Positions 54,548 through 63,631 of a stretch of 64,000 nt of DNA are shown in pieces. This DNA comes from Primorskyibacter sedentarius. GTDB taxonomy: Bacteria; Pseudomonadota; Alphaproteobacteria; Rhodobacterales; Rhodobacteraceae. How positions within the stretch are numbered: position 1 is the first letter of the stretch; every line of letters starts with the position of its first letter. The stretch covers positions 62,001-126,000 of the forward strand of contig NZ_SLZU01000007.1 of NCBI RefSeq assembly GCF_004342065.1, read 5' to 3'. The notes beneath the pieces were generated by a model. The model was not told where the DNA came from. It saw only the letters and a program-made list of their open reading frames with translations, and searched no databases. A program made the position numbers and the translations under genes.

Positions 54548-54701
54548 GTACAACGGGTATCGGGCAGGCCGGGTGCTTGGGGCCCACACTCGCGGAAGGA
54601 TCAGACATCAAATTGCACAGACGCCAAAGCCAGGGCTGTGAAACCGGCCATTTGCCGGTCTTTGCTTGCAGCGCGTATGTGCGAAAACCGGGCTCTCCCG
54701 C

Positions 54702-55523
54702 TCAGGCTTTGCGTCGGATAACCTTGTTGCTGTAGACTAAGGCGTTATTCTGGCGCTTGCAAAGTGACATCAGCAGCCCTTCGATGAACGGGTGTCCCGG
54801 CGCGGCCATCCAGGACCCATCATAGCGGATCGATGCGGAAAGCACGCTGCTCTTACCTGCAACATTGCCTTCGACGATATGGCTGCCCGAATGCGCTTTG
54901 GGTTGAAGCATTTCGGGCAGGAAAGCCACGCCCAGCCAGTCACAGATCCTTCGCAGCGTGTCTTCGGGCCGCAGGGCAAGCTCCTCGTATCCGACGCGGA
55001 ACACATCCAGCCCTTTCTCATTCAGCACCCGGGTGATCTCTTTGTTGCGCGACATCCATCTACGATAGCTGCGGATGGTCCCCGCCTTGCGACGTTTGCG
55101 GTAAGAGGCGGACCAGCTGCGCACGTCGCGGGTGAGACGGATGACACGCAGGTCAAATTCATCCAGCTGATCCAGATAGCGCCACGAACTTGGAGAGCTG
55201 TCGAGGACGAAGCGGGTTTCGGGAAACCGCGCCATCGCGATGTCATGCAGCGCCGGGAAGGTCTTTCCTATACTGTAGTCCCTGAACAGCGCAGAGCCTT
55301 GTGACCAGAAGGCGCAGTTGGCCGCACTTTGTCTGCATGTGCATTCAACGCTGGCCAGATCTCCGCCAGAAAATGCCCGGGTTGCCGTGACCTTCTCGCC
55401 CGCCCCCAGCATGTAAAGCGCCTCTCCAAGGCCGGTGATCTGAGGAGAAACCCCAAGGGCCATGTCCAGGATCGTCGTTCCACTGTGGTCCAATCCGGTC
55501 ACGAGGATCAGAAGTCGTTTCAT
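54702..55523 (-). CDS. Sulfotransferase family protein
   Basis: The 273-residue protein starts KRLLILVTGLDHSGTTILDM, with a PAPS-loop-like HSGTT motif, and has RFVLDSSPSSWRYLDQL and LRVIRLTRDVRSWSASYRKR, equivalent to the 3'-phosphate-binding segment of sulfotransferases. A cysteine-containing insert (VECTCRQSAANC) follows the first helices. Bacterial relatives sulfate glycans or lipids; the acceptor is unknown. It stands alone between tkt and the HyuB terminator. Confidence 0.83.
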   Translation of the reverse strand: MKRLLILVTGLDHSGTTILDMALGVSPQITGLGEALYMLGAGEKVTATRAFSGGDLASVECTCRQSAANCAFWSQGSALFRDYSIGKTFPALHDIAMARFPETRFVLDSSPSSWRYLDQLDEFDLRVIRLTRDVRSWSASYRKRRKAGTIRSYRRWMSRNKEITRVLNEKGLDVFRVGYEELALRPEDTLRRICDWLGVAFLPEMLQPKAHSGSHIVEGNVAGKSSVLSASIRYDGSWMAAPGHPFIEGLLMSLCKRQNNALVYSNKVIRRKA

Positions 55524-55720
55524 ACGGGCGCTCTTGAATTACAACACCTGCACGCGAACGTCGCGACAGTGGCAGGATAGTTACCGAACACGGGAGATAT
55601 TCACAACGCGCGATTTATGGCAGCCGGTTGGCGAAGCCTCGCACATGCCAATTGTCAAAGCCCGGAACACTCTCGCGGCCTTACCGCCGCGGCATCGAAA
55701 CAGCGATTCAAATTGCTGAC

Positions 55721-55754
55721 AAAAAGGCGCCCGCCGCGTAATCCGTCGGGCACC
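55721..55754 (-). terminator. Rho-independent terminator of the hydantoinase/xdh operon
   Basis: Read on the minus strand, an 11-position stem with two imperfect pairs (55754-55744 with 55736-55726) is followed by TTTTT. It lies about 20 bases after the hyuB stop. Confidence 0.75.
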
Positions 55755-55773
55755 TCCCCAAGGCAGCCCCTGC

Positions 55774-57462
55774 TCAGCTTGCGGTCTTGCCGTAGTCTCG
55801 CTGCGCCTCTTCCTCGGTCAAGCGACCCAGCCGAACATCCTCAGCCACCTTCTCTGGCGCGCGATCGGAGGGCGGGCCATAACCACCGCCCCCGGGGGTG
55901 CGGACGCGAACGTGGTCGCCGGCCGTCAGGGCGATGTCCTGTGCTTTGGACAGATGCTCGGGCACGAAACTTGTCCCGCCCTGCGTCACCTCCACCCGGT
56001 TGACGCCGCCGTCCTGCCCCCCCAACGCGCCCTGCGGTCCGGTGCGCCCGTGATCCATCACAAAGCTTGCCCGCGCGGTGCCCTTGAGTATTTCGACCTC
56101 GTAATCCAATCCGAACCCGCCGCGATGCGTGCCTGCCCCTGCCGAGCCTTCATGCAAGGCATAGCGGTGGTAGAGCACCGGGAATTGCTGCTCCATGATC
56201 TCGACCGGGGGCGCCTTTGAGATGCCGATGGTCGAACACCCGTTGGAGATACCGTCGCCCCCCGCATAGCCGCCATAGCCACCGCCCGATATCTGGTACA
56301 TCACGTAGCTGCGCCCCTCTTCCGGCACTTCGCCGCCAAGCGCGAAATTGCCCGATGATCCGGCGGGCGAGGCTGTGACCAGATCCGGCAACGGCTCGAC
56401 CAGCGCAGCAAAGACAGCCTCTGCGATGCGCTGGCTGACCTCTGCGGCGCAGCCCGACACCGGGCGCGGGTAATGGGCGTCCAGAAACGTGCCCTCGGGG
56501 CGCAGAATATTCAGCGGTTCGAACGCGCCTGCGCTGATTGGCACGTCGGGAAAGATGTGCCGCATGGCAAGGTAGACCGAGCTATGCGTCGTCGCCAGGA
56601 CAGAGTTCATTGGCCCCGCGCAAGGCGCGGAAGAGCCCGTAAAATCAAAAGTCAGCTCCCCCTGATCTGCCGTGATGGCCAGCCGGATTTCCAGCGGTTC
56701 GTTCACGACGCCATCACTGTCGATAAAGGCGCTTGCGTGATACGTCCCCGGCGGGATCTGCGCGATATGGGCGCGCATCTGCTGCGCGGCACGGGCGCGA
56801 AGCTCTGCAATCGCTTCGCGGACGGTGTCGTCGCCGTAGCGGTCAAGCAGACGGGTCAGGCGGGACTGCCCGACATAAAGTGCCGCCGCCTGCGCCTTGA
56901 CGTCCCCGATGCGCTGATCGGCGACGCGGATGTTGGAACAGATGATGGCGTAGATCTCGGGGTCCAGCTCACCTTCTTTGAACAACCGGACCGGGGGCAG
57001 CCGCAGCCCTTCCTGCTCGACCGCCGTGGCAGATGCGGAAAAGCCACCCGGCACCGCGCCGCCCGTATCGGGCCAATGGCCGGTATTGCTGAGCCAGCAG
57101 AAGATTTCACCCTCCCGCCAGACCGGCATGGCAAAGCGCACGTCCATCAGATGGGTGCCGCCAAGATAGGGATCGTTGACGATGTAAATGTCGCCGGGTT
57201 TTGGCGCTGCGACCTGCCCTGCCGCAATCATCTTGATGATCGTCGAAGTGGAGAATTGCATGACCCCCACGAAAACCGGCAGGCCCTGCGACCCTTGTGC
57301 AATCAGGCTGCCATCCTCGGCAGAGTAGATCCCGTCAGAGCGGTCATTCGCCTCTGCGATCACGGGCGAAAAGGCCGCGCGGGAGAAGCTGAGATCCATC
57401 TCGTCGCAGACCTGTTGCAAGCCGGATTGGATGACGGTGAGGGTGATTGGATCAAGCGTCAT
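55774..57462 (-). CDS. Hydantoinase B/oxoprolinase family subunit (HyuB-like)
   Basis: The 562-residue protein begins MTLDPITLTVIQSGLQQVCDEMDLSFSRAAFSPVIAEANDRSDGI, has PGDIYIVNDPYLGGTHLMDV and the C-terminal GGGGYGPPSDRAPEKVAEDV. HyuB pairs with HyuA to hydrolyse hydantoins, 5-oxoproline or related lactams, usually with ATP, or to carboxylate ketones in the related acetone/acetophenone carboxylases. The small third carboxylase subunit is absent here, which favours lactam or cyclic imide hydrolysis. It is last in the operon, 136 bases after hyuA. Confidence 0.92.
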   Translation of the reverse strand: MTLDPITLTVIQSGLQQVCDEMDLSFSRAAFSPVIAEANDRSDGIYSAEDGSLIAQGSQGLPVFVGVMQFSTSTIIKMIAAGQVAAPKPGDIYIVNDPYLGGTHLMDVRFAMPVWREGEIFCWLSNTGHWPDTGGAVPGGFSASATAVEQEGLRLPPVRLFKEGELDPEIYAIICSNIRVADQRIGDVKAQAAALYVGQSRLTRLLDRYGDDTVREAIAELRARAAQQMRAHIAQIPPGTYHASAFIDSDGVVNEPLEIRLAITADQGELTFDFTGSSAPCAGPMNSVLATTHSSVYLAMRHIFPDVPISAGAFEPLNILRPEGTFLDAHYPRPVSGCAAEVSQRIAEAVFAALVEPLPDLVTASPAGSSGNFALGGEVPEEGRSYVMYQISGGGYGGYAGGDGISNGCSTIGISKAPPVEIMEQQFPVLYHRYALHEGSAGAGTHRGGFGLDYEVEILKGTARASFVMDHGRTGPQGALGGQDGGVNRVEVTQGGTSFVPEHLSKAQDIALTAGDHVRVRTPGGGGYGPPSDRAPEKVAEDVRLGRLTEEEAQRDYGKTAS

Positions 57463-57598
57463 GACACTACCTTAAAGACCTGCGCGCAAATGGCCGGAGG
57501 GTTTTGACCGGGAAGAAGCAAGGACGGTCTTCGTGCCGACCTGCAACTTCGCAACCAGATGGCCCTGCGAGGTTGGACACAAGGTTCACAACAAGGGG

Positions 57599-59662
57599 TC
57601 ATTGCGCGCCCCCTACCGTTACGATCAGATTGCCATCGGCGTCCTGCTCGGCATGATCACCGGGTTCAAGCACCAGCGTGCAGTCCATCTGTTCGACGAT
57701 GGCGGGACCGGTCAGCGCGGCCCTGGCGGGCAGATGGTCGCGCCAGTAAACTGGCGTGTCAATCCATTCGTCAAACCAGACGGAGCGGGTGCCAGTCCGG
57801 GCCTCGGCCAGTGTCAGCTTGCGCCCGGAGGCGTCGATCAGCAGTGACAGGTCGACCTCGGGGCGGCGCCCGATCACGGAGGTGTTGACGTTGACAAGGG
57901 CAGCGCGGATCTCTGGCAGGGCGACCTGAAACCGCTTGAAATATGCCTCTTCGAACAGTGTCTGCAACGCATGGCGCGTGGGCTCAGGCCCGGGCAGCGG
58001 CACGCGCAGCAGGTGTGTCTGGCCGATAAACCGCATGTCAACGGAATGGGTCACGCGCAGTTCTGCGATTTCGACTTTCTCGCGGCCAATCGCGGCGCGG
58101 CCATCCTCGATCTGCTGGGCAAATGCATTGTGCACGGCGGCCATATCGCAGCTATCAAGCGGTGTGTTGAGGGTCTGGACGTAATCGTGGCGCAGATCGG
58201 CGACGATGCAGCCAAGCGCATTGGTGATGCCGGGCCGCGCAGGCACAAGCACGCGCGGCACGCCCAGTTCGCGGGCAATGGCGCAGGCATGCAGTGGTCC
58301 GGCCCCACCAAAGGCAAAGAGCGCAAAATCGCGCGGGTCCTCGCCCAGAGAAATGGACACCATGCGCACAGCATCGGCCATCTTGGCATTGGCCACGCGC
58401 AGCACGGCAGCAGCGGCGGCTTCGGCATCCAACCCCAAGGGGCTGCCCAGCTGCGATGCGAATACCTGCCGGATCGTATCAATCGACACGTCACCAGAGA
58501 TGGTGTTGAGCTTGCCGGGATCCATCCGGCCCAACACCATATTGGCATCCGATATCGTGGGATCGGTGCCGCCCTTGCCGTAACATATCGGCCCCGGCGT
58601 GCTGCCAGCGCTGTCCGGACCGACTTGCAAAAGACCCGCCGCATTGACCCGCGCGATGGATCCCCCCCCTGCCCCCACGGTGCGCACGTCTACCATGGGC
58701 ACGTGGATAGGCATCGCGTATTCGATCTCGATCTCGTGGCTGACCGCCGGATCGGCCCCCCGGATCATCGCCACATCGGTCGACGTGCCCCCCATGTCAT
58801 AGGTCAGCAGGTCCGGAATGCCCGCGCGCCGACCGGTAAAAGCGGCGGCCATCACACCAGATGCGGGGCCGGACATCACCGTCTTGGCAGCCTCTTCAGC
58901 GACGATACGGGCCGAGACCATGCCGCCATTGCCGGTCATCACCAAAAGATCGCGGGCATAGCCACGGTCTGACAGCCGGTCGGCCAGCCGTTCGACATAG
59001 CGCCGCAAAAGTGGCTGCACCGAAGCATTGACCGCCGCGGTCACGCCGCGTTCGTATTCGCGGCTTTCGGACAGAAGCGCATGGCCCAGCGTCAGGTTGA
59101 CCTCGGGCCATTCGGCGCGCGCAATCTCGCCCGCCCGGATCTCGTGCGCGGGGTTGGCATAGGCGTGCAGAAAGTGGATGACGAGCGACTCGCACCCCGT
59201 CTCGCGCAATTGGCGCAGGGCAGCGCGCAAGGCGTCTTCGTCCAGCGGGCAGTATTCGGTCCCATCGGCAAGCATCCGTTCAGGCACTTCAAGGCGCAGA
59301 TCACGCGGGATCAGCGGGCGGAACTGCCCCGACATCCCATAGGCCTGCGGGCGGGTCCGGCGCCCAAGCTCCAGCACATCGCGAAAACCCATCGTCGTGA
59401 CAAGGCCCGTCTTGCAAAGCCGCCGTTCCAGCACCGCGTTGGTGGTGGTCGTCGTGCCATGCACGATCAGATCAAGCGCCGCCGCGTCAACCTCTGCCGC
59501 ATCCAGCGCCGCCAGCACCCCATCTGCCTGATTGTCCAGCGTGGTTGGCACCTTGGCAAGGCGCACCTGCCCGGCGGTGCTGTCATAATGCAGCAGGTCG
59601 GTGAACGTGCCCCCCACATCGATACCTGCAAAGCTGCCGCCGGGCGGGTTGGTCCTGGTCAT
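57599..59662 (-). CDS. Hydantoinase A/oxoprolinase family subunit (HyuA-like)
   Basis: The 687-residue ASKHA-fold ATPase subunit begins MTRTNPPGGSFAGIDVGGTFTDLL, with the phosphate-binding DVGGTFTD loop, then DLIVHGTTTTTNAVLERR, LLTYDMGGTSTDVAMI and FGGAGPLHACAIARELG. With HyuB it should open an amide ring at the expense of ATP. ATG 59662 begins the conserved N-terminus; the frame open to 59809 overlaps the upstream xdh gene. It is 55 bases downstream of the xanthine-dehydrogenase-type gene. Confidence 0.94.
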   Translation of the reverse strand: MTRTNPPGGSFAGIDVGGTFTDLLHYDSTAGQVRLAKVPTTLDNQADGVLAALDAAEVDAAALDLIVHGTTTTTNAVLERRLCKTGLVTTMGFRDVLELGRRTRPQAYGMSGQFRPLIPRDLRLEVPERMLADGTEYCPLDEDALRAALRQLRETGCESLVIHFLHAYANPAHEIRAGEIARAEWPEVNLTLGHALLSESREYERGVTAAVNASVQPLLRRYVERLADRLSDRGYARDLLVMTGNGGMVSARIVAEEAAKTVMSGPASGVMAAAFTGRRAGIPDLLTYDMGGTSTDVAMIRGADPAVSHEIEIEYAMPIHVPMVDVRTVGAGGGSIARVNAAGLLQVGPDSAGSTPGPICYGKGGTDPTISDANMVLGRMDPGKLNTISGDVSIDTIRQVFASQLGSPLGLDAEAAAAAVLRVANAKMADAVRMVSISLGEDPRDFALFAFGGAGPLHACAIARELGVPRVLVPARPGITNALGCIVADLRHDYVQTLNTPLDSCDMAAVHNAFAQQIEDGRAAIGREKVEIAELRVTHSVDMRFIGQTHLLRVPLPGPEPTRHALQTLFEEAYFKRFQVALPEIRAALVNVNTSVIGRRPEVDLSLLIDASGRKLTLAEARTGTRSVWFDEWIDTPVYWRDHLPARAALTGPAIVEQMDCTLVLEPGDHAEQDADGNLIVTVGGAQ

Positions 59663-59717
59663 GAAATCGCCCTTCTGGCTGGCTTGGGGATGCACCGGTG
59701 CGGTGCCGCCGACGCTT

Positions 59718-62450
59718 TCACAGCCCCCCGCCGTTGCGCAGAGAGAGGATCGCCGCGCGCAGCCTGTCCGGCGTGGCGGGAAGGTCGCGGATACGCGCAC
59801 CGCAGGCATGGGTGATGGCGTTGAGGATCGCGGGTGCCGTGGGGATCAGGCAATGTTCGCCCAGCCCCTTGGCCCCGTAAGGCCCGTGTGGATCACCGCC
59901 CTCGATCAGGATCGAGGAGATTGGCGGCACATCCCCGATGGTCGGGATCAGGTAGTCATGCAGGTTTTCAGTGCGGCCGGGCAGGAACTCCTCCATCAGC
60001 GCAAGGCCAATGCCTTGGGCGACGCCGCCCTCGATCTGGCCCTGCGCCAGCGCCGGGTTGATCGCGCGCCCCACGTCATGCGCGGCCGTGATACGCACAA
60101 GGCGGACGGTGCCAAGCTCGCAATCAACCTCCAGCTCTGCCATCTGCGCGGCGCTTCCGAACACGGCATAGGGCGCGCCCTGCCCGTTTTGGTCCAGCGG
60201 CGTCGTCGGCGGGTCATAGCTTTCCACGGCTTCCAGCGCGTAGCCTTGGGCATTGGCCTCGGGCAGCGGGACACTGTGGGAGGCGCCGTTTTCCGACAGT
60301 TCGATCACGCCATCGCGCAGGTGAATTTTCGCGCCGCCGCCCACATTGCCAAGCCGCAGGATCTGGCGGCGCAGCGCCTCGCCGCACAGCTTTGCCGCCG
60401 CGCCGCTGATAAAGGTCTGTCGGCTGGCAGAGGTCTTGCCAGCGTCCGGCGTGATATCGGTATCGGCCCCGATCAGAACAATGTCCCCCACCGCCACGCC
60501 AAGCGCCTCGGCAAAGATCTGCGCGATCACCGTGTTGGAGCCCTGCCCGATATCCACCGCCCCCTGATGCAGGCAGATCCTGGCGTCCGCCGTGATGCCC
60601 GCGCGGATCGTCGACGGGTTCGACATGGAGGTGTTGCCGCACCCATACCATCCGCCCGCAATGCCAACCCCGCAGCGCCGATGCGGCCGGGAAGAGACAT
60701 TGCACGCCGCAACCTCGCGCAGCGCACGCTGCCAATGGGGACGAAGTGCCTCGAAACAGGCGCGGATGCCGACACCCTGCTCGAACACCTGCCCTGTCAC
60801 CGTCGGCTGCCCTGCGGCAAGGCTGTTCATGTAGCGAAACTCCAGCCGGTCCATCTCCAGCTTGCCGGCCATCTCATCGTAAAGCTGCTCTTGCGCGACG
60901 GCAGATTGCGGCACGCCAAAGCCGCGAAACGCACCGGAGGGCGCGGTATGGGTGTGGATGCCCGCGCTTTTGGCCTCGTAATTCGGGGTCAGGTAGGGGC
61001 CAGAGGCGTGGATCGGCACACGGCTGGCAACGGTCGGCCCCCAGCTGGCATAGGCACCGGTGTTGAACGACCCGTCAAAACGCGCGCCAACGATCCGGCC
61101 TTCTGCATCCGTGCCGATCTCCATCCTGATCTGCGAAGGGTGGCGCTTTGTCGAGGTGGCGATGCTTTCGGCCCGGCTATAGGTCACGCGCACCGGGCGT
61201 CCCAACCGCCACGCGGCCAGCGCCACGAAGGGCTGCGCGGTCAGGTCCAGCTTGGAGCCGAAACCGCCCCCTGTGGCCGTCGGACGGATGCGCACCGCGT
61301 CAGGCGACACTCCCAGAATTCGTGCCAGCCCGTCGCGGTTCATATATGGTGCCTGTGTGCAGCACTGCACCTCTATCCGGTCCCCCACCCGACAGGCCGA
61401 TGCGGCCTCGGGCTCGATATAGGCGTGTTCGATGAACCCGGTCGAAAACTCACCCGCCGCGACATGCGCAGCCCCTTCAAGCGCGGCCTTCGCATTGCCT
61501 CGCGCGACATAGCCACGACACATGACATTTCCGGCGCGGTCCGCGTGCAGCAAAGGCGCCGCGACGGCCAGATCGGGTGCAAGGTTGGACGGCAGCTCTG
61601 ACCAGGAGACGGGGAAATCGGGCATGGCATCCAGCAGATCCGGTCTGCCCACGACGGCGGCCACTGCCTCGCCCTTGAAACGGGTCTCGTCGGAGGCGAA
61701 AACCGGTTGGTCCTCAAAGCCGGGGATCACGCCGAACCGGTTCTCGCCGGGCACGTCTGCGGCGGTCAGTATCAGCGCCAGCCCGGCCGCGTCACGGAAT
61801 TCATCCAGATCACCAAACCGGAAAGCGGCGCGATGAAAGGGCGACCGGATCACCCGCAGCGTCAGCGCATCAGCAGGCGACACATCGTCGCCAAACTGTT
61901 CGGCCCCCGAGACTTTGGCCCACCCGTCGATGCGCTCGATCACGGCGCCTACCCCGCCCTCCGTCTCTGCGGGGCGGTCCGCCGTGTCGAGCACGGCGGC
62001 GATGATGCTGCGATAGCCGGTACAGCGGCAAAGCACGCCGCCAAGCGCATCCTCCACGACCTGTTCGGTCAGCGCGCCACCAGAGCGCAGCAAAGCAACC
62101 GCAGACACCATCATCCCGGGCGTGCATATCCCGCATTGAGCCGCGTGGTGCCGCTGGAATGCCCTGGCCAGATGCCTGCCATGAGGATCGCGCGCAACCA
62201 GCCCCGCCTGCGTTTCGATGCGCCGACCCTCTGCCTGACCGGCGGCGGTAAGGCAGGCACAGACCGGGGCGCCGTCCAGCAAAACCGTGCAGGCGCCGCA
62301 ATCGCCCGCATCACAGCCGACCTTGACGTCTTTCGCGCCGACCTTCTCGCGCAGCACCTGAGACAGGCGCGCTGTCGCGGGGCTGTCCGCGCTGACCTCT
62401 GTTCCATTGAGGGTAAAACTTATCCGGCAGCCCGGAGCGTCAAGCGACAT
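59718..62450 (-). CDS. Xanthine dehydrogenase-family protein: fused [2Fe-2S] and molybdopterin subunits
   Basis: The 910-residue protein has two N-terminal [2Fe-2S] clusters (C46, C51, C54 and C64 or C66 in CDAGDCGACTVLLDGAPVC; C106, C109, C141, C143 in CGICTPGM and CRCTGY), then the Mo-binding domains (TATGGGFGSKLD, APSGAFRGFGVPQSA). The probable catalytic base is E865 in GAKGLGEHCL. Such enzymes hydroxylate electron-poor carbons of N-heterocycles, using water. The small FeS and large Mo subunits are usually separate; here they are one chain. Its start overlaps the FAD subunit stop by 11 bases. A nicotinate-like or purine-like substrate is inferred. Confidence 0.93.
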   Translation of the reverse strand: MSLDAPGCRISFTLNGTEVSADSPATARLSQVLREKVGAKDVKVGCDAGDCGACTVLLDGAPVCACLTAAGQAEGRRIETQAGLVARDPHGRHLARAFQRHHAAQCGICTPGMMVSAVALLRSGGALTEQVVEDALGGVLCRCTGYRSIIAAVLDTADRPAETEGGVGAVIERIDGWAKVSGAEQFGDDVSPADALTLRVIRSPFHRAAFRFGDLDEFRDAAGLALILTAADVPGENRFGVIPGFEDQPVFASDETRFKGEAVAAVVGRPDLLDAMPDFPVSWSELPSNLAPDLAVAAPLLHADRAGNVMCRGYVARGNAKAALEGAAHVAAGEFSTGFIEHAYIEPEAASACRVGDRIEVQCCTQAPYMNRDGLARILGVSPDAVRIRPTATGGGFGSKLDLTAQPFVALAAWRLGRPVRVTYSRAESIATSTKRHPSQIRMEIGTDAEGRIVGARFDGSFNTGAYASWGPTVASRVPIHASGPYLTPNYEAKSAGIHTHTAPSGAFRGFGVPQSAVAQEQLYDEMAGKLEMDRLEFRYMNSLAAGQPTVTGQVFEQGVGIRACFEALRPHWQRALREVAACNVSSRPHRRCGVGIAGGWYGCGNTSMSNPSTIRAGITADARICLHQGAVDIGQGSNTVIAQIFAEALGVAVGDIVLIGADTDITPDAGKTSASRQTFISGAAAKLCGEALRRQILRLGNVGGGAKIHLRDGVIELSENGASHSVPLPEANAQGYALEAVESYDPPTTPLDQNGQGAPYAVFGSAAQMAELEVDCELGTVRLVRITAAHDVGRAINPALAQGQIEGGVAQGIGLALMEEFLPGRTENLHDYLIPTIGDVPPISSILIEGGDPHGPYGAKGLGEHCLIPTAPAILNAITHACGARIRDLPATPDRLRAAILSLRNGGGL

Positions 62451-63273
62451 TCCGCGCCTCCATCGCCTGCAGTAGCGTCCGGGTTATAAGGGTGCGTGCG
62501 GCGTCAGACCGGTAATGCGACGTGGCGCGCACATCCCCGATAGGGACAAGTTCCGGCAGGGGCGCTGCGGATACGGCTTTGGCAATGTCGCGGGCCGAAA
62601 TCCCTGCCAGCGCTGTTTCCAGATCCCGAAGACGACAGGCCACGGGCGAGCATGACCCGACCGCAACGCGCGCCTTGGCGATCCGGTCCCCTTCGGCCAA
62701 GACCACGGCCCCGACCATCGCGATGGAGATCACAAGATATTTTCGCGCCCCCAGCTTCAAAAACGCGCCCTGCCCCGGGCTGTCCGGCACATATATCGCC
62801 GTCACAAGCTCTGACCGGTCCAGTCGCGTCATGCGCGGACCGCGAATGAAATCCTCCACCGCCATGCACCGCGTCCCTCCCGGCCCCTGCACCTCTATCT
62901 GCGCCTCCAGCGCCAAGAACGCAGGCACACCATCGGCCGCAGGTGATGCGTTGCAGATATTGCCCGCAACAGTGCCCGCATTCTGGATCTGGACAGAGCC
63001 CACTTCGCGCGCCGCCAGCTTCAGCCCGTCAAATAGCGGCGGCAGATCGGCGTGCAGAATCTCGGTCCAGGTTGTGGCCGCGCCGATGCGCCAGCTGTCG
63101 CCCTCCCGCCCAATGCCGCGCAGGCCAGTTATGCCCGAAAGGTCCACCATCTCGGCCGGTGGTGGCCGGTCCCGCAAGGCCGGGTAGATATCGGTTCCCC
63201 CCGCCAGGATCACGGCATCCCCTGCGGACAACAGCGCCAGCGCCGCGTCGAGCGTTTGGGGACGGTGAAGCAT
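62440..63273 (-). CDS. Xanthine dehydrogenase-family FAD-binding subunit
   Basis: The 277-residue subunit begins MLHRPQTLDAALALLSAGDAVILAGGTDIYPAL, with the FAD-binding AGGTD, and GTVAGNICNASPAADGVPAFLALEA, followed by the C-terminal CO-dehydrogenase flavoprotein domain. It passes electrons from the FeS clusters to FAD and an acceptor. ATG 63273 is chosen because GGAGG lies eight bases upstream; ATGs at 63294 and 63303 lack such a site. It is the first gene of the operon, and a palindromic operator lies 31 bases upstream of its start. Confidence 0.92.
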   Translation of the reverse strand: MLHRPQTLDAALALLSAGDAVILAGGTDIYPALRDRPPPAEMVDLSGITGLRGIGREGDSWRIGAATTWTEILHADLPPLFDGLKLAAREVGSVQIQNAGTVAGNICNASPAADGVPAFLALEAQIEVQGPGGTRCMAVEDFIRGPRMTRLDRSELVTAIYVPDSPGQGAFLKLGARKYLVISIAMVGAVVLAEGDRIAKARVAVGSCSPVACRLRDLETALAGISARDIAKAVSAAPLPELVPIGDVRATSHYRSDAARTLITRTLLQAMEARNVA

Positions 63274-63303
63274 TTGGGAGGCCTCCGTGAACATGTGAAG
63301 CAT

Positions 63304-63319
63304 CGTTTGTATGCGAACG
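63304..63319. promoter_or_regulatory. Palindromic operator E upstream of xdh operon
   Basis: CGTTTGTATGCGAACG carries the inverted arms CGTT and AACG with a partly symmetric centre. It matches the reverse complement of site F at 14 of 16 positions. Confidence 0.65.
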
Positions 63320-63566
63320 ACGTGCACCCACCGTAAGAACTTGTCGGAAAACTTGTCAATCACGGAAAAGGTTGGAAGCCGCATACACCTGAAGGGGATA
63401 TATCGCCTGCCGGAAAATTCGGCCGCGGCGGTGGTTCCGGCACACGCGACCCAGCGTGGTAACCGCGCCGCCCGGGAGTGCCCGTCAAATGGTCTGCCAT
63501 CATGGTGTGGCACCTCTCCCGTGCCGCGAATGTGCCAAATCAGTTGACAGGCAAACTGCACTTGTG

Positions 63567-63582
63567 CGTTCGTGTACAAACG
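63567..63582. promoter_or_regulatory. Palindromic operator F upstream of hnr-like gene
   Basis: CGTTCGTGTACAAACG lies 49 bases before the GTG start of the reductase-like gene and downstream of a TTGACA. Its reverse complement, CGTTTGTACACGAACG, matches site E at 14 of 16 positions. Confidence 0.65.
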
Positions 63583-63631
63583 AGTTTCCGGCCCGCGCAG
63601 CCGCGCAGGCCCAGCCAGCGGAGCACGCGAT

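Larger units (their letters stand above)
63274..63631. other. Divergent control region between xdh operon and 6-hydroxynicotinate reductase-like gene
   Basis: These 358 bases hold no gene. They contain palindrome E (63304-63319), a direct repeat AACTTGTC (63338-63345 and 63350-63357), palindrome F (63567-63582) and TTGACA at 63544-63549. The repeated elements near both starts suggest joint control by one regulator, encoded outside the window. Confidence 0.65.
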
